Source: an uncultured Blastocatellia bacterium
GTDB taxonomy: Bacteria; Acidobacteriota; Blastocatellia; Pyrinomonadales; Pyrinomonadaceae
Length of the DNA stretch: 64,000 nt
Direction of reading: 5' to 3'
Assembly (NCBI GenBank): GCA_946480785.1
Contig: CAMLLD010000020.1
Location: 1 to 64,000, forward strand
A model generated the notes under the pieces. That model saw only the letters and a program-made list of their open reading frames with translations, ran no database searches and was not told the origin of the DNA. Position 1 is the first letter of the stretch; each line of letters starts with the position of its first letter. Position numbers and translations under genes: made by a program. Shown here piece after piece: positions 54,161 to 63,092 of this stretch.

Positions 54161-55210
54161 ATGGCCACCCGCGATACGATCGTTATCGGAGCATCCGCCG
54201 GAGGCGTGCAGGCGCTCTCCACCTTAGTCGCTGCTTTGCCGGCAAACTTACCGGCGGCAGTTTTTATCGTGCTGCACATCCGGGCTGACTCGCCGAGTCT
54301 GTTACCCGGAATACTGGCGCGCGAATCGCAATTGCGTGTCGAGCATCCGAGAACCGGTGAGCGCATCAAGCACGGGCACATCTACGTCGCGCGACCGGAT
54401 CATCATCTGCTGATCGAAGACGGGCACATCAAACTGGTCCATGGTCCTAAAGAGAATTTACACCGTCCTTCCATCGATACGTTGTTCCGTTCGGCGGCGC
54501 TCTGGCGTGGTCCGCGCGTGATCGGTGTCGTGCTGACTGGTGCGCGCGACGACGGCGCCGTCGGCATGAGTGCGATCAAACAACGCGGCGGTATTACGAT
54601 AGTGCAGGATCCCGCGGAAGCAACGTTTCCCAGCATGCCGTTGAGCGTTATGCAGCAGATCACGGTGGATTATTCCCTGCCGGTGCGCGAGATTGCCCCC
54701 TTGCTAAACGAGCTGTGCCGTGGAGAAGCCGGCGAGGAAGAGAGTTATCCAGTGCCTGAGCAAATGGAAATCGAAGCAAAAATTGCGGAACAAGAAATGG
54801 ATGGCGGCGACCTAATCGCGAGCGTCGAACGGCTGGGCAAGGTCTCGAAGCTCACCTGTCCCGACTGTCACGGCGCGCTTTGGGAGATAAACGATGAGAA
54901 CGTTCTCCGCTACCGTTGTCACGTAGGTCACGCGTTTTCCGCCGAGAGCCTGGACGACGGCCAGTCGCAAATGCTGGAAGTCGCGTTGTGGTCCGCGGTG
55001 CGCGCGCTCGAGGAGAAAATGATTCTGGCGAGGCGCATAGTGGAGCGTGCGCGCCGGGCAAACCAACCCCGTGCCGCGGCGATGTTTGAACGACGCGCGC
55101 GGGAAGCGGAAAGAAGCAGCAGCGTCATTCGGGAAGTATTGCTGGGCGACGAAAAAGGTGATATAGGCGAGCCGGTAAATGAAGAGCAGGACGAGCTGAG
55201 AATCTCGTGA
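54161..55210 (+). CDS. CheB-type methylesterase with zinc-ribbon-like tail
   Basis: A 349-residue protein that starts directly with a CheB catalytic domain (about 1-190) and lacks the usual receiver. Catalytic residues are visible: Ser12 (IGASAGG), a His in VLHI, and an Asp in TGARDDGAVG. The C-terminal part (about 225-349) has CPDC...CHVGH, a likely zinc-binding knuckle, followed by a long helix rich in Ala/Arg/Glu. Without a receiver it cannot be controlled like classical CheB. A CheB-CheR-PAS fusion gene follows 36 bases later, and no chemoreceptor or cheA gene is near, so a non-chemotaxis signalling role is likely. The tail resembles that of other stand-alone CheB proteins. Confidence 0.88.
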   Translation: MATRDTIVIGASAGGVQALSTLVAALPANLPAAVFIVLHIRADSPSLLPGILARESQLRVEHPRTGERIKHGHIYVARPDHHLLIEDGHIKLVHGPKENLHRPSIDTLFRSAALWRGPRVIGVVLTGARDDGAVGMSAIKQRGGITIVQDPAEATFPSMPLSVMQQITVDYSLPVREIAPLLNELCRGEAGEEESYPVPEQMEIEAKIAEQEMDGGDLIASVERLGKVSKLTCPDCHGALWEINDENVLRYRCHVGHAFSAESLDDGQSQMLEVALWSAVRALEEKMILARRIVERARRANQPRAAAMFERRAREAERSSSVIREVLLGDEKGDIGEPVNEEQDELRIS

Positions 55211-55246
55211 GGCGTTCCGGTAGGTATCTACCCCAACCGATAAACC

Positions 55247-57841
55247 ATGACTGATGACAATCCGGGCAATAAAACTGATGACCTCGTAGTAGTTGGTTCT
55301 TCCGCCGGCGGTGTGGGCGCCCTGTCAACGCTGGTCAGCACGCTGAATAAAAACTTCCCCGCCCCGATCGTGTTGGCCCAACATCTCGACCCGCAACGTC
55401 CCAGCCAACTCGGTTCGATCCTGGAACGACGCAGCAATCTGCCCATCGTGCTCGTCGGCGAGCAATCTCCAACCCCGCTCGAGCGGGGCAAAATCTACGT
55501 CGTTCCGGCCAACAGACACGTGAAAATTCAGGACGGGCACGTGCATCTGGAAGGCGATCATAACGACAGACCCAAACCGTCGGTGGACCTGCTCTTATCG
55601 AGTGCTGCTGAATCTTACGGTGAACACCTGGTCGCGGTTATTCTCACCGGCTCGGGATCGGACGGCGCTGCTGGAGCCGTTGACGTAAAAAATGCGGGCG
55701 GAGTCGTAATCATTCAAAACCCGCAAACCGCGCCCTATCCGTCGATGCCGCTTTCACTACCACCAACGGCCGTCGATCACGTTGTCGAGATGGATCAGAT
55801 TGGGCCGTTGCTGTTCGATATCCTGCGGGGCGTGAATCTCCCCGTCACGGAAAGGGTAGACGATCCGTTGCGCGATCTGCTGACGCACGTGAGCGCCCAG
55901 ACGAATATCGATTTTAGAAACTATAAGTCGTCGACCATCCTCCGCCGCATCGGCCGCCGCATGGCCGTAACGCACAACGCCAATATTCGAGAGTACGCTG
56001 ATTTCCTGCGTACCCGCCCGGATGAGGTGGACGAGTTGGTCAGAGCGTTTTTAATCAAGGTGACGGGGTTCTTTCGCGATCCGGAAGCGTACGACTTCAT
56101 CAAGATGGCGATCATTCCCAAGCTCGTCGAGCACGGGCGCGAGAATGGTCGCGTCCTGCGTATCTGGTCAGCGGGCTGCGCCACCGGCGAGGAAGCTTAT
56201 TCGCTGGCTCTGCTTTTTGCCGACCATCTGGGAACGGAGTTTCCGGAGTGGAGCATAAAAGTGTTCGCGACGGATCTCGCGGCGGACGCGATCGCCTTCG
56301 CCCGCCGTGGACTCTACCCCGAAAACGTTCTCAACGATCTGCCGGCAGATTATCGCGAGCGCTTTTTCGAACGCATCGATCACGGTTTTCGAATTTCGAA
56401 ATCGTTGCGCCAGGCAGTCATCTTCGGCCAACAGGACATCAGCCGTGGCGTGCCGTTTCCGCGGATCGATTTGGTCTCGTGCCGCAACCTGCTAATTTAT
56501 CTCAAGCCGGAGTTGCAGCAGGTGGTGCTCGATCTATTTGCGTACTCATTGCACCAGTCACGCGGTTTCTTGTTTCTCGGCAAAGCTGAGACTGCGCGGC
56601 CGACCAAGGCAACGTTCGAGCTGGTCAACAAGAAGTGGAAGATCTATCGCTGTCTCGGCGGTCCGCTCGCCTTTCCACTGCAGGAGTCATCGGTCGCGAG
56701 GAACAACCATACTTCTCCGCGACCCGAAGCGCGCCGGCCGGCGCTAATGCCGCCTTTACCGAGTGTGTTGGATTTGGCGCAGACGGAAACCGAAATTGCC
56801 CAACTCCGCCGCATCAACGAGACGATCGTGATTATCGATCGCACGTATCGCATCGTGACCATCAATGCCGCTGCGCGGCGTCTGCTCGGTTTCCGCGACA
56901 TCGCCTACGATCAGGACTTCCTCCACACGGTTAGAGGGCTTCCTTACCAGGAAGTGCGGCGAGCGATCGATACCGCCTTTCACGAGCGTTCCACGATCAC
57001 CGTTCAGGATTTGCAGTTGGACCAGACCGCAGAAGGGACGGCTCGTTACATCAATCTGACCATCATGAACATGCAGATTGAGCACGGCGCGCCGGAGCTC
57101 GCCGTAATCACCGCTGCGGACACCACAGAACACGTGCAGTTGAAGAAACGGCTGGAGGCGGTGCAACGCGAACAAGCCGAGCTCGTCGGTGAGCTCAGCG
57201 CCGCCAACAAACGTTTCAGCGCGATGAACAAGGAGTTGCAGGACGCGAACGAAGAGCTCCAGGCTGCGAATGAAGAACTAATGCTGACGCAGGAAGAACT
57301 CCAGGCGACCAACGAAGAGTTTGAAGCGACGAATGAAGAGCTGCAGGCGACTAACGAAGAGCTCGAGACAAACAATGAAGAGCTTCAGGCGACCAATGAA
57401 GAGTTGCAAACAACCAACGACGAATTGACCGCGCGAACAGTCGAGTTACAGGAGGTCATGAAGCAACACCACATCGAGCAGTTACAACTCTCACAACTCC
57501 TGCAACGTTTTCCGCACTACGTCATGGTCCTAAACGCCGACGACCTGACTATTCAGCGCGTCAATCCCTCGTACCGCCAGTTGCTGGGTACGCGCGACGT
57601 AACCGCGCTTCCGCTCCGCGAGGTTTTCTCCGGACGCGATCTCGACTACCTGTTGAAGCAACTCAAACGCGCGGTGCGTGAGAAACAAGCTGTGCGCACA
57701 GAGCCCATCGACGCGTTCATTCCTGAAGGCGACGGCCACGATACCCTGGTGGTCCACACCGCCGTGCCCGTTCAGGATGAAAGCGGTGACAGCGTGAACC
57801 GTTTATTTGTTTATACCGAGAAACCTGATGGGCCTGGATAG
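55247..57841 (+). CDS. CheB-CheR-PAS fusion signalling protein
   Basis: An 864-residue fusion. CheB methylesterase domain about 1-190 (SSAGG, AQHLDP, GSGSDGAAG), CheR N-terminal and methyltransferase domains about 205-470 (TGFFRDPEAYDF; WSAGCATGEEAYSLALLF; SCRNLLIYL), a PAS domain about 505-625, a long coiled coil of EELQATNEE repeats (about 640-750) and a second PAS domain (about 755-860). No kinase domain follows, unlike many such fusions. It could methylate and demethylate a receptor-like partner or work as a scaffold. It follows the CheB gene and is convergent with the Crp-like gene, whose end it overlaps by 31 bases. Confidence 0.92.
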   Translation: MTDDNPGNKTDDLVVVGSSAGGVGALSTLVSTLNKNFPAPIVLAQHLDPQRPSQLGSILERRSNLPIVLVGEQSPTPLERGKIYVVPANRHVKIQDGHVHLEGDHNDRPKPSVDLLLSSAAESYGEHLVAVILTGSGSDGAAGAVDVKNAGGVVIIQNPQTAPYPSMPLSLPPTAVDHVVEMDQIGPLLFDILRGVNLPVTERVDDPLRDLLTHVSAQTNIDFRNYKSSTILRRIGRRMAVTHNANIREYADFLRTRPDEVDELVRAFLIKVTGFFRDPEAYDFIKMAIIPKLVEHGRENGRVLRIWSAGCATGEEAYSLALLFADHLGTEFPEWSIKVFATDLAADAIAFARRGLYPENVLNDLPADYRERFFERIDHGFRISKSLRQAVIFGQQDISRGVPFPRIDLVSCRNLLIYLKPELQQVVLDLFAYSLHQSRGFLFLGKAETARPTKATFELVNKKWKIYRCLGGPLAFPLQESSVARNNHTSPRPEARRPALMPPLPSVLDLAQTETEIAQLRRINETIVIIDRTYRIVTINAAARRLLGFRDIAYDQDFLHTVRGLPYQEVRRAIDTAFHERSTITVQDLQLDQTAEGTARYINLTIMNMQIEHGAPELAVITAADTTEHVQLKKRLEAVQREQAELVGELSAANKRFSAMNKELQDANEELQAANEELMLTQEELQATNEEFEATNEELQATNEELETNNEELQATNEELQTTNDELTARTVELQEVMKQHHIEQLQLSQLLQRFPHYVMVLNADDLTIQRVNPSYRQLLGTRDVTALPLREVFSGRDLDYLLKQLKRAVREKQAVRTEPIDAFIPEGDGHDTLVVHTAVPVQDESGDSVNRLFVYTEKPDGPG

Positions 57842-58602
57842 GCGCGTCGCACTGGAACCATAGGCTTGCAGTCGCTGCGCATGATCATGTAGCACTCACA
57901 CACTGCACGTTCGAGCACCTCGCGATCCTTGATGTGCAGTTGTCCCCGCCGGTACTCAATTCCGTGCATCGATTGCAACACACCCGCCGCGACTGTGATG
58001 CCAGCGCGGCGAGCACCCAGGCGGCTCGCGATCATTTCCTGAGTGAGGCGCAAGTTGCTGTCGCCGACGCGATCGTGAAGCATTAGCAGCCAGCAGGATA
58101 AACGGTCCAACACCGTGTGCCTCGTGTTACAGACGCAACGTTGAGAGACCTGCGTAATGGTCGAGCGATAGAATTTGAGCAACGACTTCAAAGCGTGTTC
58201 GTGGTGCACAAACACGCCGTCCAAAATTCTCGCGTCGAGTTGCAGCGCAGTTCCGCTGACGAGTACCCAGAGCCACTGGCGCGACAGACCGCTGCCGAGA
58301 ATTGCGGAAAGACCGACCATCCCTTCACATCCGACCATCAAAGTTTCGATAGTGGTTCCATCTTCCATGATGGCCAGGTTGGAAACCACTGAGTCGGTGG
58401 GGAAGTACACATGATCGATCGTGTCACCTTGCTCGTACAGGACCTGGTTGCGTTCGAATGAAACGATTTTCAAGTGCGGCAGAAGAGATTCTCGCGTCTG
58501 CGTATTACTAAGAAGCCGCGTGAGCAACTGATTTTTTTGGGCGAGGGCTAAGGAGAGACTATCTCTATCTTCCGAAACCACCGATTGCAGATTTCTACTC
58601 AT
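57811..58602 (-). CDS. Crp/Fnr family transcriptional regulator
   Basis: A 263-residue regulator with an N-terminal cyclic-nucleotide-binding-like beta-roll (about 30-150; NQVLYEQGDTIDHVYFPTDS) and a C-terminal winged helix (about 170-235; LRLTQEMIASRLGARRAGITVAAGVL). The canonical cAMP-binding RxS motif is not evident and no Fnr-type cysteine cluster is visible, so the effector is unknown. The C-terminus extends about 20 residues past the helix-turn-helix domain and overlaps the end of the CheB-CheR gene. The family is clear from the overall layout. Confidence 0.9.
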   Translation of the reverse strand: MSRNLQSVVSEDRDSLSLALAQKNQLLTRLLSNTQTRESLLPHLKIVSFERNQVLYEQGDTIDHVYFPTDSVVSNLAIMEDGTTIETLMVGCEGMVGLSAILGSGLSRQWLWVLVSGTALQLDARILDGVFVHHEHALKSLLKFYRSTITQVSQRCVCNTRHTVLDRLSCWLLMLHDRVGDSNLRLTQEMIASRLGARRAGITVAAGVLQSMHGIEYRRGQLHIKDREVLERAVCECYMIMRSDCKPMVPVRRAYPGPSGFSV

Positions 58603-58948
58603 TCCAGTTTCCTCCAGTATTGTCGGACCTGGAACCCAGAGTGGTTGGCAATGGATAGGAGATCTTTCGACGAAGGGATTCTACAGGTTGCGTCCGCAAA
58701 GGTACAGTGTTTGTACTGCGAAGATTTTGTTTCTAAATCTGTTCGAAAGCGTACCGACACTATGGACCCGGGCGCGTAGAGTACGCTCAAACAATAAGCG
58801 GGTAGGTCGGGTCGCCAATTATTCTTTCCCATACCTTGAGAAGCGTAAAAGGCGTCCCGGCCTTAAATTTCTTTAGCGTTACCATTTCCACTAACATGTA
58901 TAAACCACGGTTCGAGGTGGGCCATTTTCCCCAAAAGGGCCAACTACC
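58603..58948. other. intergenic region between Crp-like and receiver genes
   Basis: In this 346-base gap I see no gene. It has a CAGT-n6-ACTG inverted repeat near 58705 that could be an operator for the Crp-like regulator, a TATAAA near 58899, and a TTTT-cccc-AAAA/GGCC hairpin at about 58919-58941 next to the receiver start. Confidence 0.4.
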
Positions 58949-59329
58949 ATGCAAAATGAAAGAAACCGTCGCATCCTCTATATTGAAGACCACGCGGATA
59001 CACGAGAACTAGTTACTCTCCTACTCGCCCAGAAGAGTTACGAAGTCATCACCGGATCAACGATCGAAAGCGGAGTTACCCTGGCGGGCTCCGAGGACTT
59101 CGATCTGTATCTGCTCGACTCGTGGCTGCCGGACGGCTCCGGATTAGACCTCTGTCAGCGGATTCGCCAGTTTGATCAGAAGACGCCCATTCTCTTTTAC
59201 TCGGCCGCAGCGTACGCCGCTGATCACGATATGGCCATGAAATGCGGGGCGCAAGCGTACCTCGTTAAACCCAGCCCGATTTCAGAACTCTGCGATATGG
59301 TGAATCAACTTATCGAGCACTCACACTAG
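58949..59329 (+). CDS. single-domain response regulator
   Basis: A 126-residue stand-alone receiver: acidic pair (YIEDHADT), phospho-acceptor Asp57 (LYLLDSWLPDGSG), switch Ser (FYSAAAY) and Lys (VKPSP). No output domain is fused. It lies in the same signalling island as the MASE1 kinase and the CheB proteins and could be their phosphate acceptor; this is positional inference. A hairpin immediately before the start may hide its weak ribosome-binding site. The end overlaps the convergent membrane gene by 20 bases. Confidence 0.88.
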   Translation: MQNERNRRILYIEDHADTRELVTLLLAQKSYEVITGSTIESGVTLAGSEDFDLYLLDSWLPDGSGLDLCQRIRQFDQKTPILFYSAAAYAADHDMAMKCGAQAYLVKPSPISELCDMVNQLIEHSH

Positions 59330-59897
59330 TGGCAGCGCTCGGGTTCGCGTCGCTAGCGGGCCAGAGAGCGCGCCAAAGTAAACCCGACAACCAGAGCCAA
59401 ACCGCGGTCGCCACAGTCAACGCGAGCCAGAACATCCAGTAGGACGGAAACGTCCGTTCGAAACCAGGCTGCACTGTGTGGGCGAGATTCACGTTCAACT
59501 CGGGCGCAGTGACAAATCGCGAAATCAACTGCACCAGCAAAGACCAGCCAAAAGCGTAACGCCACGCATTTCGATCCATCCGATACGTTTTCAGCGCGAG
59601 CGCGGCAACGGCGATCCCGCCGACGTGGGCGAGCGTTGAAGTTAAGAACACGCCCCACGCGAGGACGACGTAAAAGAACCAGATGAACAGACCAGGGATC
59701 GTCCAGATCGCCGCCACTCGTACGAGCAGCGGCTTCTCGAAAAACAGGCCGAGCGCGAGCACGAGGTTGCCGATGTTGCACATCCAGAGCATGTGACCGA
59801 GTTGATCGATGTGCCAGTAGTGAGCTCCCTGCGCGAGAAAAAAGAGGAGCGGCAAAATGCCCATGAGTCGCAGGCGAGTTTGGGGAGAAAGCTTCAT
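59310..59897 (-). CDS. hypothetical integral membrane protein
   Basis: A 195-residue protein with about five to six hydrophobic helices and short loops, ending in a Ser/Ala tail. Motifs GAHYWHIDQLGHMLWMCNIG and an AHVGG segment place several His residues in helices, as in some heme or metal membrane proteins, but I do not recognise the family. It is convergent with the receiver gene and divergent from the RNase HII gene, with 86 bases between starts. Confidence 0.7.
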   Translation of the reverse strand: MKLSPQTRLRLMGILPLLFFLAQGAHYWHIDQLGHMLWMCNIGNLVLALGLFFEKPLLVRVAAIWTIPGLFIWFFYVVLAWGVFLTSTLAHVGGIAVAALALKTYRMDRNAWRYAFGWSLLVQLISRFVTAPELNVNLAHTVQPGFERTFPSYWMFWLALTVATAVWLWLSGLLWRALWPASDANPSAATSVSAR

Positions 59898-59983
59898 TCC
59901 TTCTTATCCTCGCCGATCCGATTGAAAAAACAAAGACCTGTCTTGACAGAAACGACGGCTGATCCGAGACTAGCGCCACGATC

Positions 59984-60835
59984 ATGAGTAGTTCGGTTGC
60001 AGACCTCCTCAACAAATCGATTCCAGAACTGAGCAAGCTCTTTGTCGAGCGGCGTCGTCCTGTACCTAAAGGTTTACTTGAAGCACTCGACGTCGATCGC
60101 CGCCAGGGCGCGCAACAACTCGCCAAACGAATTCGCGAACGTTATCGCGAGAATCGCTCCGAGGGTCAACGGCTTCACTTCCTGTTGCGCTTCGAGATCG
60201 AGTTGTGGGCCGAGGGCTACGGTTTTGTCGCGGGTGTTGACGAAGCGGGCATGGCGCCGCTCGCGGGGCCAGTTGTTGCCGGCGCAGTCATCCTGCCGCA
60301 GAACTACAAACTGCGCGGCTTGAACGATTCAAAAAAGATTCTTGACCCAGAGAAACGAGATGAGCTTGCGATTCAGATCAAACAGGACGCGATCTGCTGG
60401 TCCGTCGGCGTCGCCGAAGTTGAAGAGATAGACAAGATCAATATCTATCACGCCGGACTGCTGGCGATGCAGCGCGCGGTTGAAGGTCTGAGTTGCAAGC
60501 CTGATTTCGTTCTCGTCGACGCGCGCAAGATTCCGCACTGCGAAGTTCCCCAACGCGGCATCATTCGCGGCGATGCGTTGTCAGCGAGTATCGCCGCTGC
60601 TTCGATCATCGCGAAGACCACGCGCGATGCGCACATGCTCGAGCTCGATCGGATGTATTCCGGTTACGGGCTCGCTTCCCACAAGGGCTATCCCACTCCC
60701 GAACATTGCCACGCCCTGAAGTCGCTCGGCGCCCTCCCTATTCATCGACGCAGCTTCGCGCGCGTTCGCGAAGCGCTGGGATTAGATCCGATTCAGACCG
60801 ATCTGTTTTCCCCCGCACTTGAAGAATCACTTTAA
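59984..60835 (+). CDS. rnhB: ribonuclease HII with altered GRG motif
   Basis: A 283-residue enzyme that cuts RNA in RNA/DNA hybrids and at single ribonucleotides. The first about 70 residues are a helical N-terminal extension, as in Bacillus-type RNase HII. Catalytic acids Asp86 and Glu87 (VDEAG) and the later Asp in VLVDARKIP and the DALSASIAAASIIAK block are present. The Gly-Arg-Gly segment that follows DEA in most RNase HII proteins reads Gly-Met-Ala (89-91). The gene is directly followed, 13 bases on, by the LigD phosphoesterase module. Identity as RNase HII is secure; RNase HIII is excluded by the fold order. Confidence 0.92.
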   Translation: MSSSVADLLNKSIPELSKLFVERRRPVPKGLLEALDVDRRQGAQQLAKRIRERYRENRSEGQRLHFLLRFEIELWAEGYGFVAGVDEAGMAPLAGPVVAGAVILPQNYKLRGLNDSKKILDPEKRDELAIQIKQDAICWSVGVAEVEEIDKINIYHAGLLAMQRAVEGLSCKPDFVLVDARKIPHCEVPQRGIIRGDALSASIAAASIIAKTTRDAHMLELDRMYSGYGLASHKGYPTPEHCHALKSLGALPIHRRSFARVREALGLDPIQTDLFSPALEESL

Positions 60836-60848
60836 CCGGCATTGAAGC

Positions 60849-61523
60849 ATGGCTTCATCACTCAGCGAATATAAAAAGAAACGCAAGTTTGACAAGACGC
60901 CGGAGCCTGGTCCAAAGAAGAAGCGCACGCGCACCGGGCGTCTTTACGTCATCCAGAAACATCGCGCGACGCAGTTGCATTACGACTTTCGACTCGAAGT
61001 CGATGGTGTGTTGAAGTCGTGGGCGGTGCCGAAAGGCCCGTCGCTCGATCCGACTGTGCGGCGTCTCGCGATGCAGGTCGAGGATCATCCGGTGGACTAC
61101 GCGAAGTTTGAAGGCGTGATTCCGGAAGGCGAGTATGGCGGCGGCACGGTGATGGTTTGGGACTACGGCACGTATGAACCCGAAGGCGATCTCGATCCGG
61201 CGGAGGCGTTGGCGAAAGGTGATTTTAAGTTCACGCTCGAAGGGGAGAAGTTGAAGGGTTCGTGGGTGCTGGTGCGCACGCGTAACCGGCAGTGGTTATT
61301 GATCAAGCATCGCGATTACTACACGACGACGGAAGATGTGACTGAGCTCGCGCCTGTTTCTATTTTTAGCCGGCGCTCGCTCGCGGAGATCGCGGAAGAC
61401 GAAGGCGGGAACATCGAGAAAGCCGCGACCGGCGATCCGAAAAAGATCCCGCGCCGCACGGGCGTGAAGCGTCGTAAGAAAGGTGCGAAGGCAAAGGTCT
61501 GGCGCAGCAACCGCGCGTCTTAA
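60849..61523 (+). CDS. stand-alone LigD 3'-phosphoesterase domain protein
   Basis: A 224-residue protein with the LigD PE domain that trims 3' phosphates and ribonucleotides at DNA ends. The metal/phosphate residues are in place: His38, His44, Asp46, Arg48 (HRATQLHYDFRLE) and His80 (VEDHPVDY), at the same spacing as in PE domains of full-length LigD. N- and C-terminal tails are strongly Lys/Arg-rich and should bind DNA. No ligase or polymerase domain is fused. It follows rnhB in the same direction, so RNA/DNA end processing is a shared theme. The polymerase module is encoded about 0.6 kb further on, on the other strand. Confidence 0.92.
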   Translation: MASSLSEYKKKRKFDKTPEPGPKKKRTRTGRLYVIQKHRATQLHYDFRLEVDGVLKSWAVPKGPSLDPTVRRLAMQVEDHPVDYAKFEGVIPEGEYGGGTVMVWDYGTYEPEGDLDPAEALAKGDFKFTLEGEKLKGSWVLVRTRNRQWLLIKHRDYYTTTEDVTELAPVSIFSRRSLAEIAEDEGGNIEKAATGDPKKIPRRTGVKRRKKGAKAKVWRSNRAS

Positions 61524-62048
61524 TCATTCCAACAATCCCTTGTAAGAAAGCTGTCCATCAACAAGCCTCGCCGCTGAAGTGAACGGATGCTCCTCTGTCT
61601 TCTTCGCATCGAGAATATGGATCACCTCGTGCCCTTCTGCTTTCAAGTAGTCAGCGATCAAGCTGCGATGACAACGCCACCACACCGCCTCAGCACACAT
61701 CACCGCCACACGCTTGTTCGAAGCGAGTTCAAGTAACTCTCTAACTCCCTGCTTGAACTCATCAGTCTCCATGTGATCCGCATAACCACGAAACTGCGCA
61801 TTGCGCCACGCAGTGTTATGCGAGTCAGGCCGCGCCCTCCGACGTCCACCAAGCCGCGGCTCATGCCTATACTCGATACCTACCTTGCCTAACGACTCTC
61901 TCAACTGATCGCGGTTGAACTGCGGATACCGACGCGAGCCGGGAAACGTTCGCACGTCAACCAACACTTCAATTCCCTGCGCGCGCAGAATCTCGATGAA
62001 CTCTTCCGCGCTGCGAGTCGAATGTCCCACGGTCCAAATCTTCACCAT
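61524..62048 (-). CDS. DUF488 family protein
   Basis: A 174-residue protein of the DUF488 family. Seen: IWTVGHSTRSAEEFI at the N-terminus, DVRTFPGSRRYPQFN, YRHEPRLGGRRR, and the CAEAVWWRCHRSLIADYL motif with two cysteines near the C-terminal third. Some relatives act in nucleic-acid or thiol chemistry, but no activity is established that I could apply here. The ATG with GAGG just upstream is preferred to a TTG three codons earlier. It lies between the two LigD modules, on the same strand as the polymerase module and 27 bases after it. Confidence 0.88.
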   Translation of the reverse strand: MVKIWTVGHSTRSAEEFIEILRAQGIEVLVDVRTFPGSRRYPQFNRDQLRESLGKVGIEYRHEPRLGGRRRARPDSHNTAWRNAQFRGYADHMETDEFKQGVRELLELASNKRVAVMCAEAVWWRCHRSLIADYLKAEGHEVIHILDAKKTEEHPFTSAARLVDGQLSYKGLLE

Positions 62049-62075
62049 GATCCTCAACTGTAGGCTTGCCGACGC

Positions 62076-63089
62076 TTAAAGATACGCCTCAAGTCGAAAG
62101 CGTCCTTTCGCTGCGAGCAACGGCGCCCACAAATCCCCGACGCGCTTCACTCGCGCCGGCACGTTGTCGATACGAAAGTCTTCCATCTTCAACCCGCGCT
62201 CAAGCTCTTTCCATTCGATCGGCGTCGACACCGTCGGCAGCTCCTTCGGCCGCACCGAATACACCGACGCTAGCGTGCGCCCCCACGCGTTCTGGTTGTA
62301 ATCAACGAGCACTCTGTTGCGCGGCCGCTTCGAAACCTGGTAAATCGCCGTCAACAACTTCGGCGCCTGCGACGCCACCGCCCACGCAAACTCTTTCGCA
62401 AACTTCCACACCTGCTTCTGCGTCGGCCCGCGTTTGATCGGCACGTAGATGTGAATGCCCTTCGAGCCCGTCGTCTTCACGAGACTCGGAATGTTGAGCG
62501 CATCGAGCGCAACCTTCAAAAACAACGCCGCTTCGATTACGCGTTCAAACTTCGCTCCCGGTGTCGGATCGAGATCGAAGTGCAGGTAATCGGGACGATC
62601 CACGTCGTCACATTTCGCGTACCACTGGTTCAAGTCGATGCAACCGAGATTGATCACCCACATTAGCGACGCGAGATCCTGAATCATCGGGAAGTTGATG
62701 ATGTTGCTCGACTCGTGCTCGATCTCGCAGATCTCGATCCACTCAGGCCGCGGCGTGGGCGCGCGTTTCATGAAAAAGAAATCGCCCGCCGCGCCGTGCG
62801 GATAACGCTTCATCACCATCGCGCGATCGACGATGTGCGGCAGCAGCACCGGCGCGACGTCGATGTAATACTGAATGAGATCGCGCTTCGTCACGCCGAG
62901 CTTCGGCCAGAAGAGCTTGTTGAGGTTCGTGAGCTTGACCGTGCGGTCGCCGAACTCGATGTCGAGCGAGTTCTTCCCTTTCGGCAGCTCGACGTGCGGG
63001 ACACTGGTTTTGCGGCGCTTGGCTGGAGTTGCTGTGCGGTGTACGACCGCCGGGTGATACTCCCGCGTCGGGATGTTCGGCTTCGGCAT
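62076..63089 (-). CDS. stand-alone LigD polymerase domain protein
   Basis: A 337-residue archaeo-eukaryotic primase-type polymerase of the LigD Pol family, used in non-homologous end joining for gap filling, often with ribonucleotides. The metal-binding DxD is Asp172 and Asp174 (YLHFDLDPTPG), with the third Asp in LVDYNQNAWGRT. KTTGSKGIHIYVPI and MKRYPHGAAGDFFFMKRAP are typical. The N-terminal 40 residues are basic and extra. Ligase and PE domains are not fused, so LigD is modular in this genome. A 104-residue helical protein is encoded three bases upstream on the same strand. Confidence 0.93.
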   Translation of the reverse strand: MPKPNIPTREYHPAVVHRTATPAKRRKTSVPHVELPKGKNSLDIEFGDRTVKLTNLNKLFWPKLGVTKRDLIQYYIDVAPVLLPHIVDRAMVMKRYPHGAAGDFFFMKRAPTPRPEWIEICEIEHESSNIINFPMIQDLASLMWVINLGCIDLNQWYAKCDDVDRPDYLHFDLDPTPGAKFERVIEAALFLKVALDALNIPSLVKTTGSKGIHIYVPIKRGPTQKQVWKFAKEFAWAVASQAPKLLTAIYQVSKRPRNRVLVDYNQNAWGRTLASVYSVRPKELPTVSTPIEWKELERGLKMEDFRIDNVPARVKRVGDLWAPLLAAKGRFRLEAYL

Positions 63090-63092
63090 TAG

